Below are positions 49,001 through 61,536 of a DNA stretch of 64,000 bases, in pieces. Source of the DNA: Onchocerca volvulus. Its lineage: Eukaryota; Nematoda; Chromadorea; Rhabditida; Onchocercidae. The translations under genes were made by a program, and so were the position numbers. The stretch spans positions 14,385,113 through 14,449,112 of the forward strand of contig HG738140.1 in assembly GCA_000499405.2 (NCBI GenBank), in the 5' to 3' direction. The stretch's first letter is position 1. Every line of letters begins with the position of its first letter. The notes under the pieces are model-generated. The model was not told where the DNA came from and searched no databases. It saw only the letters and a program-made list of their open reading frames with translations.

Positions 49001-52000
49001 AGAAGCTGAAATTGCTAATGGATTTCATGGTAAAACATGAAATATTTTGGTCTGTACGCTGCTGGATTTACTCAGTGGAATGGCAAAAGGGAGGATTGCC
49101 ACACGCATATATATAATCTGCCTTTATAAAATCATTTGAAACGAAATCGACGATGTAATATACGATGAAATATCCGATGCCGACGTTGATAAGGATTTTT
49201 ATGAAATTGTGACGAAAATATGATACATATGTTAGTTTGCTGTACAGGCAGTCATATACAAGTCTGTCGACACTGTTGTAGAAGCGGAGAAGCGGTTAAT
49301 TATCCAACGAATTTTTGAATTCACTCGATCTGCCTGGGATGCTATCGCCCGTACTGCAATCAGTCAAAACTTCGCAACAATACGGAGTTTGAATAAAAAA
49401 ATTAATGAGAGATTAGAAGCAACAATCTAGTCAGAATCTTCCAAAGAGAAAGATATCCTCATTCTTCACATTACTATGATTCCACTGATATGCCACTTCA
49501 ATTTAATAGATTGCAATTCCCAATTCGATTGACGTTTGCATTCACCATCAACAAAGCTCAGGGTCAATCTTTAAATTTGTGGTTTAAATCTAGAGAAGGA
49601 TTGCTTCTCACATGGATAATTATTTGGTTGCATATTCTAGAATTAGCAAATCAGAAAATCTCTATATTTGTACAAACAATGGAACAACAAAAAATATTGT
49701 ATATCACAAGCACTGTGAAATTAATGTTCCTCAACATTAGAAACATTTGACCAGACTGAGCTACAACAACGCGTGTATGTAAAACGCATATAAAACATGC
49801 GCGTATTGAAATGCAACATTGTGTCAAAATTTAAAATTAAGTTTCAAAGTAATAGGTAAGAAGTTCCGGAGATCTTAGATTTTGAAAAAATACAGATAAC
49901 GAGCGTGTTTAAGAAATTCCGGAGATTTAAGATTTTGAAAAACGGGCATTTATATTTTTATTTATATATATATTTCTTCCTCTGACAGCTAGTTTAGAAT
50001 AAAATTAACATCCTTACATAAATGACAGCCGCAAGTTCTTGCCTCACTGAATCACCGATAACCCATGATTTCTTCGGATTTTCACCATTATCATATAACG
50101 TGAATTGTGTGCCCAAAGCATTTGATCTAAACTTTAAAAAATATTTATTTGTGTACCATAATATTGAGACACTTATTTAGCTTTAGAATAAATTATTATT
50201 GGAATTTTCTCGATGCAATTATGCTTTGATAAATATAAACATGAAGATTTCAGCAACTGTATGAAATGTGATGAAAACTTAGTTATAATTGAATTAATTT
50301 ATTAAGTTTATTGAAGCATCCTGCTTCATTTATATATAACAATTAGTCCAACTGGGTCAGATGAATAATTAAAAGATTAATTAAAAAATTTATTAAACGA
50401 AATGATTTGATGGCTAATATTACATGAAGTTGCAGATATGTGATCCCAATGTCTTATCATCAAGAGATATACTATATAAGCATTTTTGATAAAATTTATT
50501 TATCTAATGAATCACTTAGATTAATGAAAACTAAATTATTAAATTTATAAGATTCGAAATTTATATCTTAAATTAATCTGAAATAAATTTTTTTTTTTCA
50601 AAATTCAAACCAATATTTACCTTACTTTTCCGATGAAAGAATTGCCAGAACGTTTCAAATCGGTTGGATCAATCGAAAACAAATAATTAGCTGTGGCACT
50701 TTTTTTTCTTCTTCGTGCAGCCAAAAGAAAAATCTAGAAATTTTAGCATATAAATTACCTTTTATTCATTATTCTTAAAATAAAATTTCTTTACGGAATA
50801 AATTTCTATGCAATTTGATAAAAAATTAATTGAATTTCATAATAGAAAATTTATCGTTTAAAATTAATATTTCGAGTAAATTGATTATTTTTCGAAATAC
50901 ATCCGAATATCTTATATTATTCATTTTGTCATAAATATTTGATTATACCTTTTCATATATCTTTAGTAAAACTATCAAAAAGCATAGTAAATAATTTTTT
51001 GTAGTCAAAATTCTTGGCTAAACTTCTGCTGAATATTTTAATATTAACCAGCGATAAAAAAAAAATATGATATTCTAATAGTAGATTATACGTTCAAAAT
51101 TCATTTCATAATTTTTATTTCTAATTAAATAGAGTAAATGTACATAAACTTATATACTCTTTTCTCATCATCCTTTTCAAGATGTAGATAATAGATCGGA
51201 TAAATACTGCGATCGACTCCCTTCTTATCTCGTGTTATGCGACATTTATAAGTGACATTTCTTTTTGCTGGTGTTGTTACGAATATTTCCAAATTTGTTA
51301 TAATAGCATTCATATCTGGATTTTCAGCCACTATAAACCTTCATACTAATTTCCATTCGTATATTTCTAATTTTTACCAATAAAATCGTTAATATAAATT
51401 TTTGAAAAATTCAAAATTCGCAAATTTTTTCTGTGCTCTATCATCCAAATTGTTTCAATAAAAAAAAAAAATAAAAATAGAAGAAAAAAGAGGGAAAAAA
51501 ATAATTTAATTGAATGTGTAAGCAATGAAAACTTAAATGGTAAAACGTTTTCTTCAATTTCATCTTTATATGGTTCTATCACTGCTTCGTCGTCGTTCAT
51601 TATCGCACTTGTACTACTTGGAACAGATGTGGTTGTTGTCAGATTTTGCGTTGGTTTACTTATATTCTCTTCCGAAGAGCTGCAATTAATTAGTCATTTT
51701 TAATTTTAACAATTTTAATTGAAATATAAAGAATTTTACAGTGAGAATATTCAATAATCTCTGATGTCTATTGTATAATGTTCCAAGTAGAGATTCAAAA
51801 GTTCATAATACTTTTATTTTTCATAAAACTAAGCTAAATCATTGAAACGAATACAGTAATCACATTGATTCATGAAGTTTTGAAGTAAAAAAATATCTCA
51901 AAGCGTCAAATTACAAGTAAAATACAGTTTAAAAATATGACTAATAATGATGGTTAATTAGTAACTATTAATATATTAACCATGAAATTCATTAAGACTT

Positions 52001-52644
52001 CTTAGTCTCAAATCTCATTTTTGTTTAGTTTAATCTAATTTGATTCATTTTTTGAATATTTTGACAATAGCCAAAAAATGAATTAACAACGAAAAAAGGA
52101 TTGAAGAAATAGCTAAACTTTTATTTTTTTTTTTTACCCACTAGATTATTTGATCCAACAAATAATATTTTAATTGAATAAATAATATCCGAGAATGGGA
52201 TACCTAAATATGAATGCAAAGTAATGAAATTGAATATCAAAATGTTAATAAAGATAAATTCCATAATTTTCGATATTACGGATTAACATTAGTTGTTGAT
52301 AAGCGGATGTTTATTTAGATTATCGTATAAATGAAGTTAAACCTTTCATTATAATGTGATGTCGTAACTGCTGCGACGGCTGATCCGGAAGTTACTGGTG
52401 CAACGGTTAAATCGGAAATCGCTATTGGAATGTGTGATTCGGAATCCACTGTTCCAGGAGGTGATTCGGAAGGTATAATTGGCGATATGCGATCCGGATC
52501 TTCCAACGATGTACAAGATAATGGTCCATTGTAACTACAGAGTTTATTGTAATTTCTCTCCATTGCCATCAACATCAGAGATGTATCATTTGGTCGAACG
52601 TTTGCTGATGAAAGTCGGCGCTTTTGTCGCAAATGTTCTTCCAT
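46082..52644 (-). CDS. tub-1: Tubby family protein (TUB/TULP, C. elegans tub-1 type)
   Basis: Tubby proteins bind PI(4,5)P2 through their C-terminal barrel and deliver membrane cargo to cilia. Minus-strand exons: 52343-52644, exon 2 from 51679, 51158-51330, 50626-50733, 50018-50131, 46891-46995, 46613-46700, 46410-46493, 46082-46215. The barrel runs from [14 protein letters not shown] and [10 protein letters not shown] through [49 protein letters not shown] and [10 protein letters not shown]. It continues with [37 protein letters not shown] and [20 protein letters not shown], and ends with the signature FHGKIACE. The N-terminal exon ([20 protein letters not shown]) is Ser/Pro-rich. Exon 2 is acidic ([17 protein letters not shown]), but its 3' boundary is unresolved: the next exon needs phase 1, and the obvious donors (ends 51547, 51533) give phase 0 or 2, whereas in-phase donors (ends 51618, 51609) would remove the acidic part. 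Upstream 5' exons are possible (ATG follows a TTTGGTAG acceptor). A 3 kb intron contains a Helitron relic. Confidence 0.93.
47650..49760 (+). mobile_element. Degenerate Helitron (RepHel/PIF1-like helicase) in a Tubby intron
   Basis: Opposite strand to the host gene. From left: [19 protein letters not shown] plus PKPLKTLF (47924-48000), the Helitron-like N-terminal region; [20 protein letters not shown] (48136-48200); a [20 protein letters not shown] stretch (near 48390); and at 49490-49570 the helicase motif [19 protein letters not shown] shifted frame then carries [12 protein letters not shown] and [10 protein letters not shown], the usual end of these helicases. Frames are broken by stops and shifts throughout and the Rep and Walker segments cannot be followed, so it is dead. 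Flanks show short duplicated words: ATTCGAATAGGCGC near 47355 and 47473, and ATTCCGGAGAT near 49863 and 49916. A CTAG end at 49989 would suit a Helitron terminus but is not proven. Confidence 0.85.
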
Positions 52645-53895
52645 TATTTTTTTCTACCAAATAGAAGAAAGATCAAAATAAAAAACTCCAATATTGTATT
52701 AAATTAATTATTTTGCTCATGAAAAAACTAAAATTTTCTATCATTAAGTGCAAAATTATTTTATTTTACAATTTTATATTTACAATAAAAAAAATTTGAA
52801 GAAAAATCGTTCAAAAAAAAAAAAGTTTCATTCATTTTATTGCAATAATATTTTTAAAAAGAATAAGATTTATGTATTATTTGATTTTGTCTTATGTCTA
52901 TTTCAAGTCAAATGAAATTTATAAATCGCAAATGTTCTCTCATTTTCAAAATATCCAGAAGTTTTGAAAAAAAATTTGTTTTCTCGCTCTTTTTCCTATG
53001 CATAAAATGTTAGAAAAAAAGTGGACAAATGATTGGTACAGTAAAGAGATAAAGGGGAAAAAGTTGGCAAAAAGTTAAACTTTATCAGTTATGATTGTTT
53101 TGATTTGATGATTTACAACTATGGATTAGGCATCGCATAAAAGGTAAGCAAGATTTATAAACTATTACTCTTCCAAGGACAAGCCTTTTTCTCGGATACG
53201 AAAATATGTGGACAAAACAATACTTTAAATTAAATGAATGAAAAAAAAAAAACTAATCAATAAAAATCGAAAATGTTGAAGATCAAAATATATCAATCAA
53301 ATGTAACGAAAAGAAATTTTCAAGTTCAACTTAAAAAAGAAGATTGTTAATCACCTTTTTTAAATTGAATACTGAATTCTTTTTTTTTTGTCGCATCTAA
53401 CTTTTGGAAAAATTTTAAAAAAGTGAAGAAAATTCGAACTAAATTTACAGCTGGATTTAAACTTGGCTTTTTGAATGTTGCTTTAAAATGCATGCTGATA
53501 TTGCAAATGGAAATTTTTATTCAAAAACGAAGCATATATCTCAATTTTTTAATCTATATATCGTTACTTTATCAACAGATAATCTGCCGATTTTTCACTA
53601 GAAAAAATTCGGTTTCGGGAGAATTTAGAAGTTTTCAATTTATATTTACTGTTAACAAATCAGTATCAAATGACAAAATTTGTTTTTATTTTAACGAAAT
53701 CGATTTCGTAAGAAATGGAAGAAAGAATTATCCTGACATAATTTATGGCTATTTGATTAACTATCATGATTAGATTATCTTTTAAGAATTATAAAAACCA
53801 AATGCAAAATTTGTATCATAATCTAGCGAATTCGTGAGTGATAATTAATTAAGTCATTGTTATCAATCAATATCTTATTATATAGTGTTTACTAT

Positions 53896-53898
<3 letters not shown>

Positions 53899-53934
<36 letters not shown>
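53899..53934. repeat. Poly(A) tract, about 36 nt
   Basis: Uninterrupted A run on the plus strand, with no retrogene body recognised upstream. Confidence 0.95.
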
Positions 53935-53936
<2 letters not shown>

Positions 53937-55338
53937 AAAATTATAACTTTAGCTTATTGAAGTAAAAATAGCCTAAGGGCTATTTTTAATCCATGAATGG
54001 CACATTTTTGACAGAATCGTTCAGATCATTCATATTTCATGACAAAATCATTCGTTCCTCCAAATTCTCTTCTCATTTCCTTCATTTCATTCGCCCTATC
54101 TTTAACTTTTTTTGATCTTTCATCTTTTGCAGTATCAATTTTTTCTTTTTTTCTATAAGAACTTAGTAAATAGTTTTTTAATCGTCATTTCTTTTTTTTT
54201 TTAATCAATATTTATTCAAAATTTTGCTTCGCAGAAAAAAATCTCTGTCTTAAATTTTCGATAATTCTCAATAGTTTTTGGATTAATTATTCATATGTAA
54301 TATGTTTTCATTTTTATTCGGTAAAATTTGATTTGAATAAATTTATTTAAAGTGCGTAGAGCACATTACTTATTAATAACAATATTAATTTCTTATTAAT
54401 CATGCTAATTATTAATTCATACATTAATTAGTTAATGTCAAATAGTTTTGAATCGATGATTTGATCGGATTAATGACTAGTTCCGATATTCAAAAACATT
54501 ACCATTACTAAAAATCAGAAATTTTAGTCTTATGAAACAGTACGGTTACAATAGATGGATGAATAAAATGAAACAAACTTGTTTTTCCAATCTTTGCTTC
54601 ATCCATTCTTTATTATTTGACATCATGAATAGATGATTTTACAATATCTGATCACTTAAATCCTGAAATTGCAATTCATTAAATGAAAAAATATTCAAAA
54701 AAACAATCTCAAAAAACAATTTCAAAATAATTCAAAAGCAAATTTTCAAAATGAACGGAAAATTGATATTTTTGGTATAAATTATTTGAGAATCAAATGA
54801 TACACTTTCATTTTATCGTAAATTAGCTTAATTATATTCGTACATTCTATTTTGATAGCATTACAATTAGGATTATATAAAATTATGATAATATCATCAA
54901 TTATGATAACATATAAGAAATTGATTGTGTGAAATGATTAATTTTTAATAATTCTTGAATATTCAGTATTTAAAAAACTATTAAATTGAAAAAGAATATA
55001 AATTAGGATAAGTAAATAAAATTTATATTTTGTTTCATTTAATGCACTTCCAATTAACAATGAATAAATGGTAATCAAATTCGATTTTGAAAATTTTAAA
55101 TAAAAAAATTATTGCAAAATTTGTTTTCAAAGGGAATAATTTTATTATATTTCAGCGATTCACCATATATTAATTTTTTTTTCAGGTATTACAGTAAATG
55201 TACTGTATCGTATAACCTAATATAGCTTAGGACAAGCTGAGATTAAAGTAAAAAGTTTGCTAAAACTATTCCATCAGTAATGAAATGTAACTGAAGTCAA
55301 TAAAAGCCTATCTAACGCTCAACAAAGTTTTTATTTAG

Positions 55339-55352
55339 GTTACCAAGGCAAC
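55339..55352. promoter_or_regulatory. Candidate RFX (DAF-19) X-box
   Basis: GTTACCAAGGCAAC is an imperfect palindrome matching the nematode X-box GTHNYYATRRNAAC at 13 of 14 positions (the central T is A) and the vertebrate RFX site closely. It lies 2.7 kb upstream of the recognised Tubby start, on the Tubby 5' side. Tubby proteins act in ciliated cells, and RFX sites drive ciliary genes. X-boxes are usually nearer the start codon, which would require an unseen upstream Tubby exon. Confidence 0.5.
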
Positions 55353-58225
55353 GAGAAATCCATAATGGTTATGGTTAAAGTTTTCGTCGATCTTGAAATA
55401 AATTGGTTACTCGGACAACGACTGTAAATAGAGCCTTAACTTTCTTCTCTCTCTTGGCCAATAAAAAAAAGCTGAATGAAAAAAAAAAAAGTAAAATGAA
55501 GAGTGAATATATCAACTCCACACTCCTTACGATTAATTATACGAGTTTTAATCTTCAAACAACACTTCTGCTCATACTGAAATGTTAATTTTTCCCGAAA
55601 AAAAGTTTTTTTTTTTTTTTTAAGAAAAGAAGTTTGAGGTATTTTGTGCTAAATTGACCTCATTATTTGTTTTGAATATTACCTAATCAGATGAGAATAT
55701 CATATTATTAGCATTAGTCAGTAAATCAATTAACAATATCATGTGATCAATCGATATATTGACTGGTTTGTTCAAAATATTATAGAAGTAATTGGAATGA
55801 TAAACTGCATTACTTGATATAAATGCTAATTAGTCGAAATACCTCGTAATTAATTTGCCGAAGTTCAAGATTATTATTCATTTAGTTGTTGATTAGTTGA
55901 AATATTAATCATATAGTTTATTTAATGAAGGATTCCGGTGCAATTTGATCAAAAATATTAGTTGTAAATAGTCGAAATATTACTTAATCGTATATATCTT
56001 TTTTATTCATCCTTAATTCCTATCAAATTTCCTCACAAATTCCACAATCTAATTTTAATTCATTATTCTATTTCATTATATAAGGAATATTTTCATCAAA
56101 TTTAATCACAAAATAGTTTAGTTAATCTAAATTAATTAATCAGAATAATTACAATATTAATAAAGATTCTATATATGATTTGAATTTCTTCCGAGAATAA
56201 AAAGTGCAGTTAATGATAAGTTGCTAAGAAGAAGGTTGGCTAAATGATAAACATCATATCACATATAAACATTAAAACATTTTCATGACAAAACCATTGA
56301 TAAGATTTAATTCCTGATAAGAATTAGGAAAATCATTAATAAAAATTAATACGATGACAAAGTACATTAGTAATGGAATTCAGAACTTAGCTCTTAATGA
56401 TATCAATTTTTGTAAAAGAAAAAAAAATGTTTATATGTCGAAGAAAGCAATTTTAATCAAATAAATCATTAATAAAATTAAATTTTTAATTAAGAAATGC
56501 CGAAACTATTGCTGGGATTAATGCTCATTTTTCATAACTATATCCTTTAAATTATTAATTGTATTATGGAATAATCCTATAATTATTGATAAATTCAAAC
56601 TTACTGATGGAAAATTAACAGTATGCTCAGAAAAACATGATGGAAAGTGTTGATGACAAGCTTAATTAATTTTAACATATTTGTAAGCAAACTGTTCATA
56701 ATCATCATAAAACTAACTATAAATATTGTCAAATTAAAACTAATCATAATTATAATTATCCGTGCTATCATCAATCCAAAAGAAAAAAAAAAATGATATG
56801 AATCGATTTGTTTCTTTTCTTTTTTTTTTTATTCGAAATCAGAAAGCAGCAACTCACATCATTTTTCCTTCATTCATACTCTGTATTTGAATTAATGAAT
56901 ATAAAATGAGCTGCTCAGAAATTGAATTGAAAATGAATAAAGCAGACGTGTCTGGTCTGTGTTGAAGTAAAACAAGGAAAGTTGTTTTCAATTTTGAATC
57001 CAAATTTAATTTCATCCTTCCCTCTCATCGTTATTCATTTCATTTTTCTAAAAAAAAAAAAAAAAAGAAAGTATTCATTCCTCTTTTTGAATTAAAAGGA
57101 ATGAATGTGACGGATTATTACATAGTTTTAGCTTCAATTTGCGCTTAAATTTGCTCGCAAATTCTGCGACATCAAATTGAATAAAGAAAGAATAGAAGCA
57201 TTATTGAAGCAAAAATAATTTTACATACATTTCTTTCTTTCCTTTCTTTCTTCCGATTAATCATATAAAATTGTACACAATTTACTTCATTATTGACTAT
57301 TCTGAAAACGAATTCACAGTTAATTAAATTTGAATTCAAAATTTGATAATTTGATTGTTTCCAATTGTCATTATAATTTTTTGAGAAAAAATCGTAAAGA
57401 TACTGTTTAAATGATAAAGCAATTTTTCGTTTTAGTGTTCAGTTATTATTAATGTAATTATTTCGATCCTTTCTTCTTCCACAATTATTCATCCAAAATA
57501 TTTCAAAGAATCAATTAAACAGTTTACGTAAAAATTTTATATTTCTCAATAAAAACCAATTAAAATGAAATTCATTAATAAAAAATTAATTATTCGTCTT
57601 CTCATAATCGCATCTTTCTGGCTATTTTCGTCGATTTCCGTCGTCTTCCCATTCTTTCCCTTTTCTTCTTTTTTTGTTATCTCTAACTTGAATAATTCCG
57701 ATCCTTTCATTTCTCGTCCTTCGCTGCAATATATGTCTTGCACATTATATTTTTGTCAATCCTTCGACTCCTCTAGCAACTACGCTATTTCTCAGCTTAA
57801 AAATCTCTGATAAGATTACCTCACTCAACCTTTCTTTCCCTCTCTGTCATTAGAAGAAGACCTTTTATCAAAATCCCCTAATTACCATATCAGAATTATC
57901 GGTTCAACCAAATTTTCAGGTCTCATTCAGACCAATCATTCGGGAGCAATCATCGTAGCACATCGAAGCCGTGGTTTGTAAATTAATTGTGAATTGACCA
58001 GTCGGGTAGTTACCCGAAATATTTCCCATTGGTGCGAGTGAGTAGGTAATTCGTGTTTGACTAATTGGTTCTTCATAATCCATAAAAGGTGTAATTATAA
58101 ATCTTATCTTTGATCAATTGATCGGGTAACTAATCAGTCGTGGAAGTATTGAAGCAGAAAAAGGAAGTTTCAAAGAAATATTAACTTTTTCAATGATAAA
58201 ACTAACTTCAGCATTGATCGAATCA

Positions 58226-60811
58226 ATGGCAGAGGACGAAATAGAAACGTATAAGTTATGGCGAGTTCGAAAGACAATTATGCAGGTAATAGTATTATCT
58301 TTTGTACCGTGTAGTAATTACAGGATAGTGATTAATTGCTCTATACTTATATAATGGTAGTGATTAATATATGGTGATATGAGATAATATAGATCTATGC
58401 AAGTGTAGAAATGCTCTGCATTCTATCGATTAGTTAAATTGAAGAGATAGCTGAAAAGTTAGTGAAATTCTTAAAACGATTTTCATAACAATTTAAATTG
58501 TTATGACAGGACAGCGAAAATTGTGTTCTATTAGCAGGTTATTGATAGATTTATAGTGATATGATAATAACGACAGCTGTATGTTGTTGCCAAGACAGTG
58601 ATAACTGTGTAGCATAATAAAAAATCAATTGTGTCTATAGTAAATAGCTTGTAACAATTGCAGTGATAAATGTGTAACAGTCAGTAAAGCAACAATGATA
58701 CTTAGTGATAAAATGGTGAAAATGATAGCTGTTAGTGATAATAGAGTAGTAAATGAATAAATAAATAAATAAATAAATGAAGTTAATTTATTCTGGTTGT
58801 TATGGCGAATTATTGCTAAAGTAATGATTACTGTACACCGCTGATTCTTACATTCTAAACATTCTGTGTTTGATATATTACCAGATCTGGTAATATAATG
58901 CACTATAATGAAATTTAAATTTGGTTTTACAAAGAGTATTAATAGGCTAACCGGCTGTCATTCCTTATAATGTTTCATAATTTTTATAGAAATTAGCCAG
59001 ATTTCGAATTTTTTCAAGTCAAGTATTTATGCCGTTATGTTTTGCAGATGTGTCATGATCGTGGATATTTGGTAACACAGGAAGAATTGGATCAAACATT
59101 GGAGAATTTTAAGGATACCTTTGGTGATAAACCAAGCGAACGACACCCATCACGTAATGAATTAACTGTTTTGGTGGCTCATAACGATGATCCAACAGAT
59201 CAGATGTTTGTGTTTTTCCCGGAAGATTCTAAAATTGGAATTAAAACAATTAAGATTAGTGTTTTTTTATTTTCTTCCTTGAAAAAAATTTCAAAATTTC
59301 TCTGTTTTCATCAGAATTATCTACGCAGATGTTCTGATGTGATTCCGTTTCATGTTTCTAGATATTCCTTCATATACTTTTTCATCGTTCATAATTTTTT
59401 ACTTTTTTAGGCCATTTGTCAGCAAATGCAAGAGCAGGCAATAACACGAGCAATTATTGTCGTACAAACTGGCATGACTCCATCAGCCAAGCAGGTTAGT
59501 TTCGTTTTGGTAATTTAGATTCTAGATTCAAAGATTCTAAAGGTCTTAGTTTGCATTCTACATTTTAAACATGTTCGATTTTTCATTATGTTTCTCGATG
59601 ATGGCACATGAATAAAACTTCACATCGAATTTACAAAGAATTTCTTATCTTAGTCATTTTGTAGCGTTCAATTTAAATTTATTCATTGTCTTTCCCACTA
59701 TTTCCAACATTATTGTATAACTGAGTTTTATGATTTTGACATTATTTTACCTTTTCATTTAATATTTATTAGATTTTAAATTGTTAAAAGTGGTTATTGG
59801 CAATTTCTGTTCCCAGTATTATTCCTTATAGCCGGGACATTTTCTGTCGCATAGCTGAGACTGAATTCAATTTCTTTCTTTTAAAGTAATATTTCGTCCG
59901 CTTCATGTATCGGATGCAGAAAATCCTGTATTATGTATACTTCTTAAACCACTTGGTAACTTGCATTTCTTTGTCAATAATCGAATATGGTCATAGGCAA
60001 TAGCCGATATGGCACCAAAATACACATTGGAACAGTTTCTGGAAGCTGAACTTATGGTTAATATAACAGAACATGAGTTGGTGCCGGAGCATGTTGTTAT
60101 GACAAATGAAGAAAAGAACGAACTACTCAATCGATAGTAAGTTGATCGAATTATTTATTGTATTATATAATTTTGCCTGGCTTCTTAATATTTCAGTTCA
60201 TTTTATTGATATTTCTTGCTTCATTATGATAGTGGAAATTTATGAGCGAAAAAATGGATTAATATTAGCAGAAAAATGGATTAAAGAATAAGAATAACTG
60301 AATTAATATTTAGTATTAATTGAACTAAAACCAAAACTGTAACAAAAAAAAAACAAATAATACTCAAAAAATATATATTTTGTATATATTTTTTAATATA
60401 TTAGTATATTTGGTATATTTATTATATATTAATATACTTGGTGTATTTATTACATTAGTTTAAACATATGTATTGTCTTAATATATTTGTAAATACTGAG
60501 ATGAAGTTGAGTTTTTGTTCATAAAAAAGAATTAATGTTATAATAATAATGGTATTTTTCAATGGTACGGAACGAAATGGAATTTGGAATTTGCATTAGA
60601 ATACATTCTTTTGCCAAAATATTCATTAATTCTTGAATATGTTTATTATTAATCTTATTTTTTCAGTAAGCTTAAAGATACGCAGTTACCGCGAATTCAG
60701 CAGAGTGATCCAGTAGCTAGGTATTTCGGTTTACGACGCGGACAAGTAGTTAAAATTATTCGACCATCTGAAACTGCTGGAAGATACATTACTTATCGAC
60801 TTGTTGTATAG
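58226..60811 (+). CDS. rpb-5: RPB5 (RPABC1), shared subunit of RNA polymerases I, II and III
   Basis: Five exons, 58226-58285, 59048-59254, 59411-59494, 59997-60136 and 60667-60811, give 211 aa, the usual RPB5 length. The N-terminal jaw domain is [20 protein letters not shown], then [18 protein letters not shown] and [14 protein letters not shown]. The C-terminal assembly domain is nearly invariant: [67 protein letters not shown] and [20 protein letters not shown]. Start choice: the first ATG gives the family start, with an acceptor-like CTTCAG about 16 nt upstream. The second intron (59255-59410) has no GT where homology and frame place the donor (AAG|ATTAGT). The intron length (156) keeps frame, but reading through meets TAG at 59408. 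Confidence 0.96.
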
Positions 60812-61536
60812 GATATGTGATAAATGTACTGGTATATTCTCCAGATTGTTATTCTTGAATTTTTATCAGATTATTAGATTAATTTCTGTTAATTTCTTAT
60901 GGTTTTTTTAAAATCAGGAAGTTATTTGGATTTCAAAATCTTTTGTTTTTTAAATTTCGTGCGCTCTTAAAATTAAAAATTTTACTTTATTACTTGAAAT
61001 TTGCAAAGATTTTTCATTTATTTTTGCTCACACTTTTCCGTAGTCTATTTATTTTTTGCTTCGCTGTTGTTCCTTCCGTTCATATTCTATGGATTGTTTT
61101 GTTTGGAAATTGTAAAATGCGTTTGAACCATGTTGAGAATAGTTACGAATGAAATAAAATAATTTATTTATGCTAATCTAATTTTCAGAACTATAATTGG
61201 ATAACGAACTTTAATAAGATCTTAGTCGAGAATTGAAAAGTAATCTTATAAGAACTAGGCATGATTTGACCTCGGACGAGATAATTTTCTAGCCATATTA
61301 ATTTTCTCGAATATCTAAAAAAAAAAGAAAAACATTTTCGAAACTTTCTCGAATGGAAATAATGTAATCAATAGACGATTAAAACGATAACAATTCTTTA
61401 TCTCATCAAACAATGTAAGTTTCATGAATTAATGCGAAATCGACGCAAATAAATCCCAATAATTTACTGTGACGTCGTAGTTCTTTCGGTCCGAATTATT
61501 CAATTATTATCATCCGTGATCATCAATCATTTCTAG
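60812..61536. other. Intergenic between RPB5 and the bHLH gene
   Basis: AT-rich. An open frame at 60943-61152 has hydrophobic composition but no family or splice support. Likely RPB5 3' UTR and bHLH promoter. Confidence 0.5.

Larger units (their letters stand above)
52645..58225. other. 5.6 kb gene-poor interval between Tubby and RPB5 (head-to-head)
   Basis: Both promoters should lie here, and perhaps 5' non-coding or small coding exons of Tubby. The plus-strand frame 53423-53773 (116 codons) and the 57565-57810 frame, which begins with a hydrophobic MKFINKKLIIRLLIIASFWL, have no recognised family. On the minus strand, TATTGCAG at about 57725 opens a Lys/Glu-rich frame that could be an exon. 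Poly(A) of 36 nt at 53899-53934. An X-box lies at 55339. Confidence 0.5.

Noticed and set aside
53423..53773. 116-codon plus-strand frame as a gene
   Set aside because: AT-driven composition, no recognised motif, no splice or promoter context.
59255..59410. U12-type AT-AC intron in RPB5
   Set aside because: The donor is ATTAGT, not ATATCC, and the intron ends in AG after a U2-type tract.
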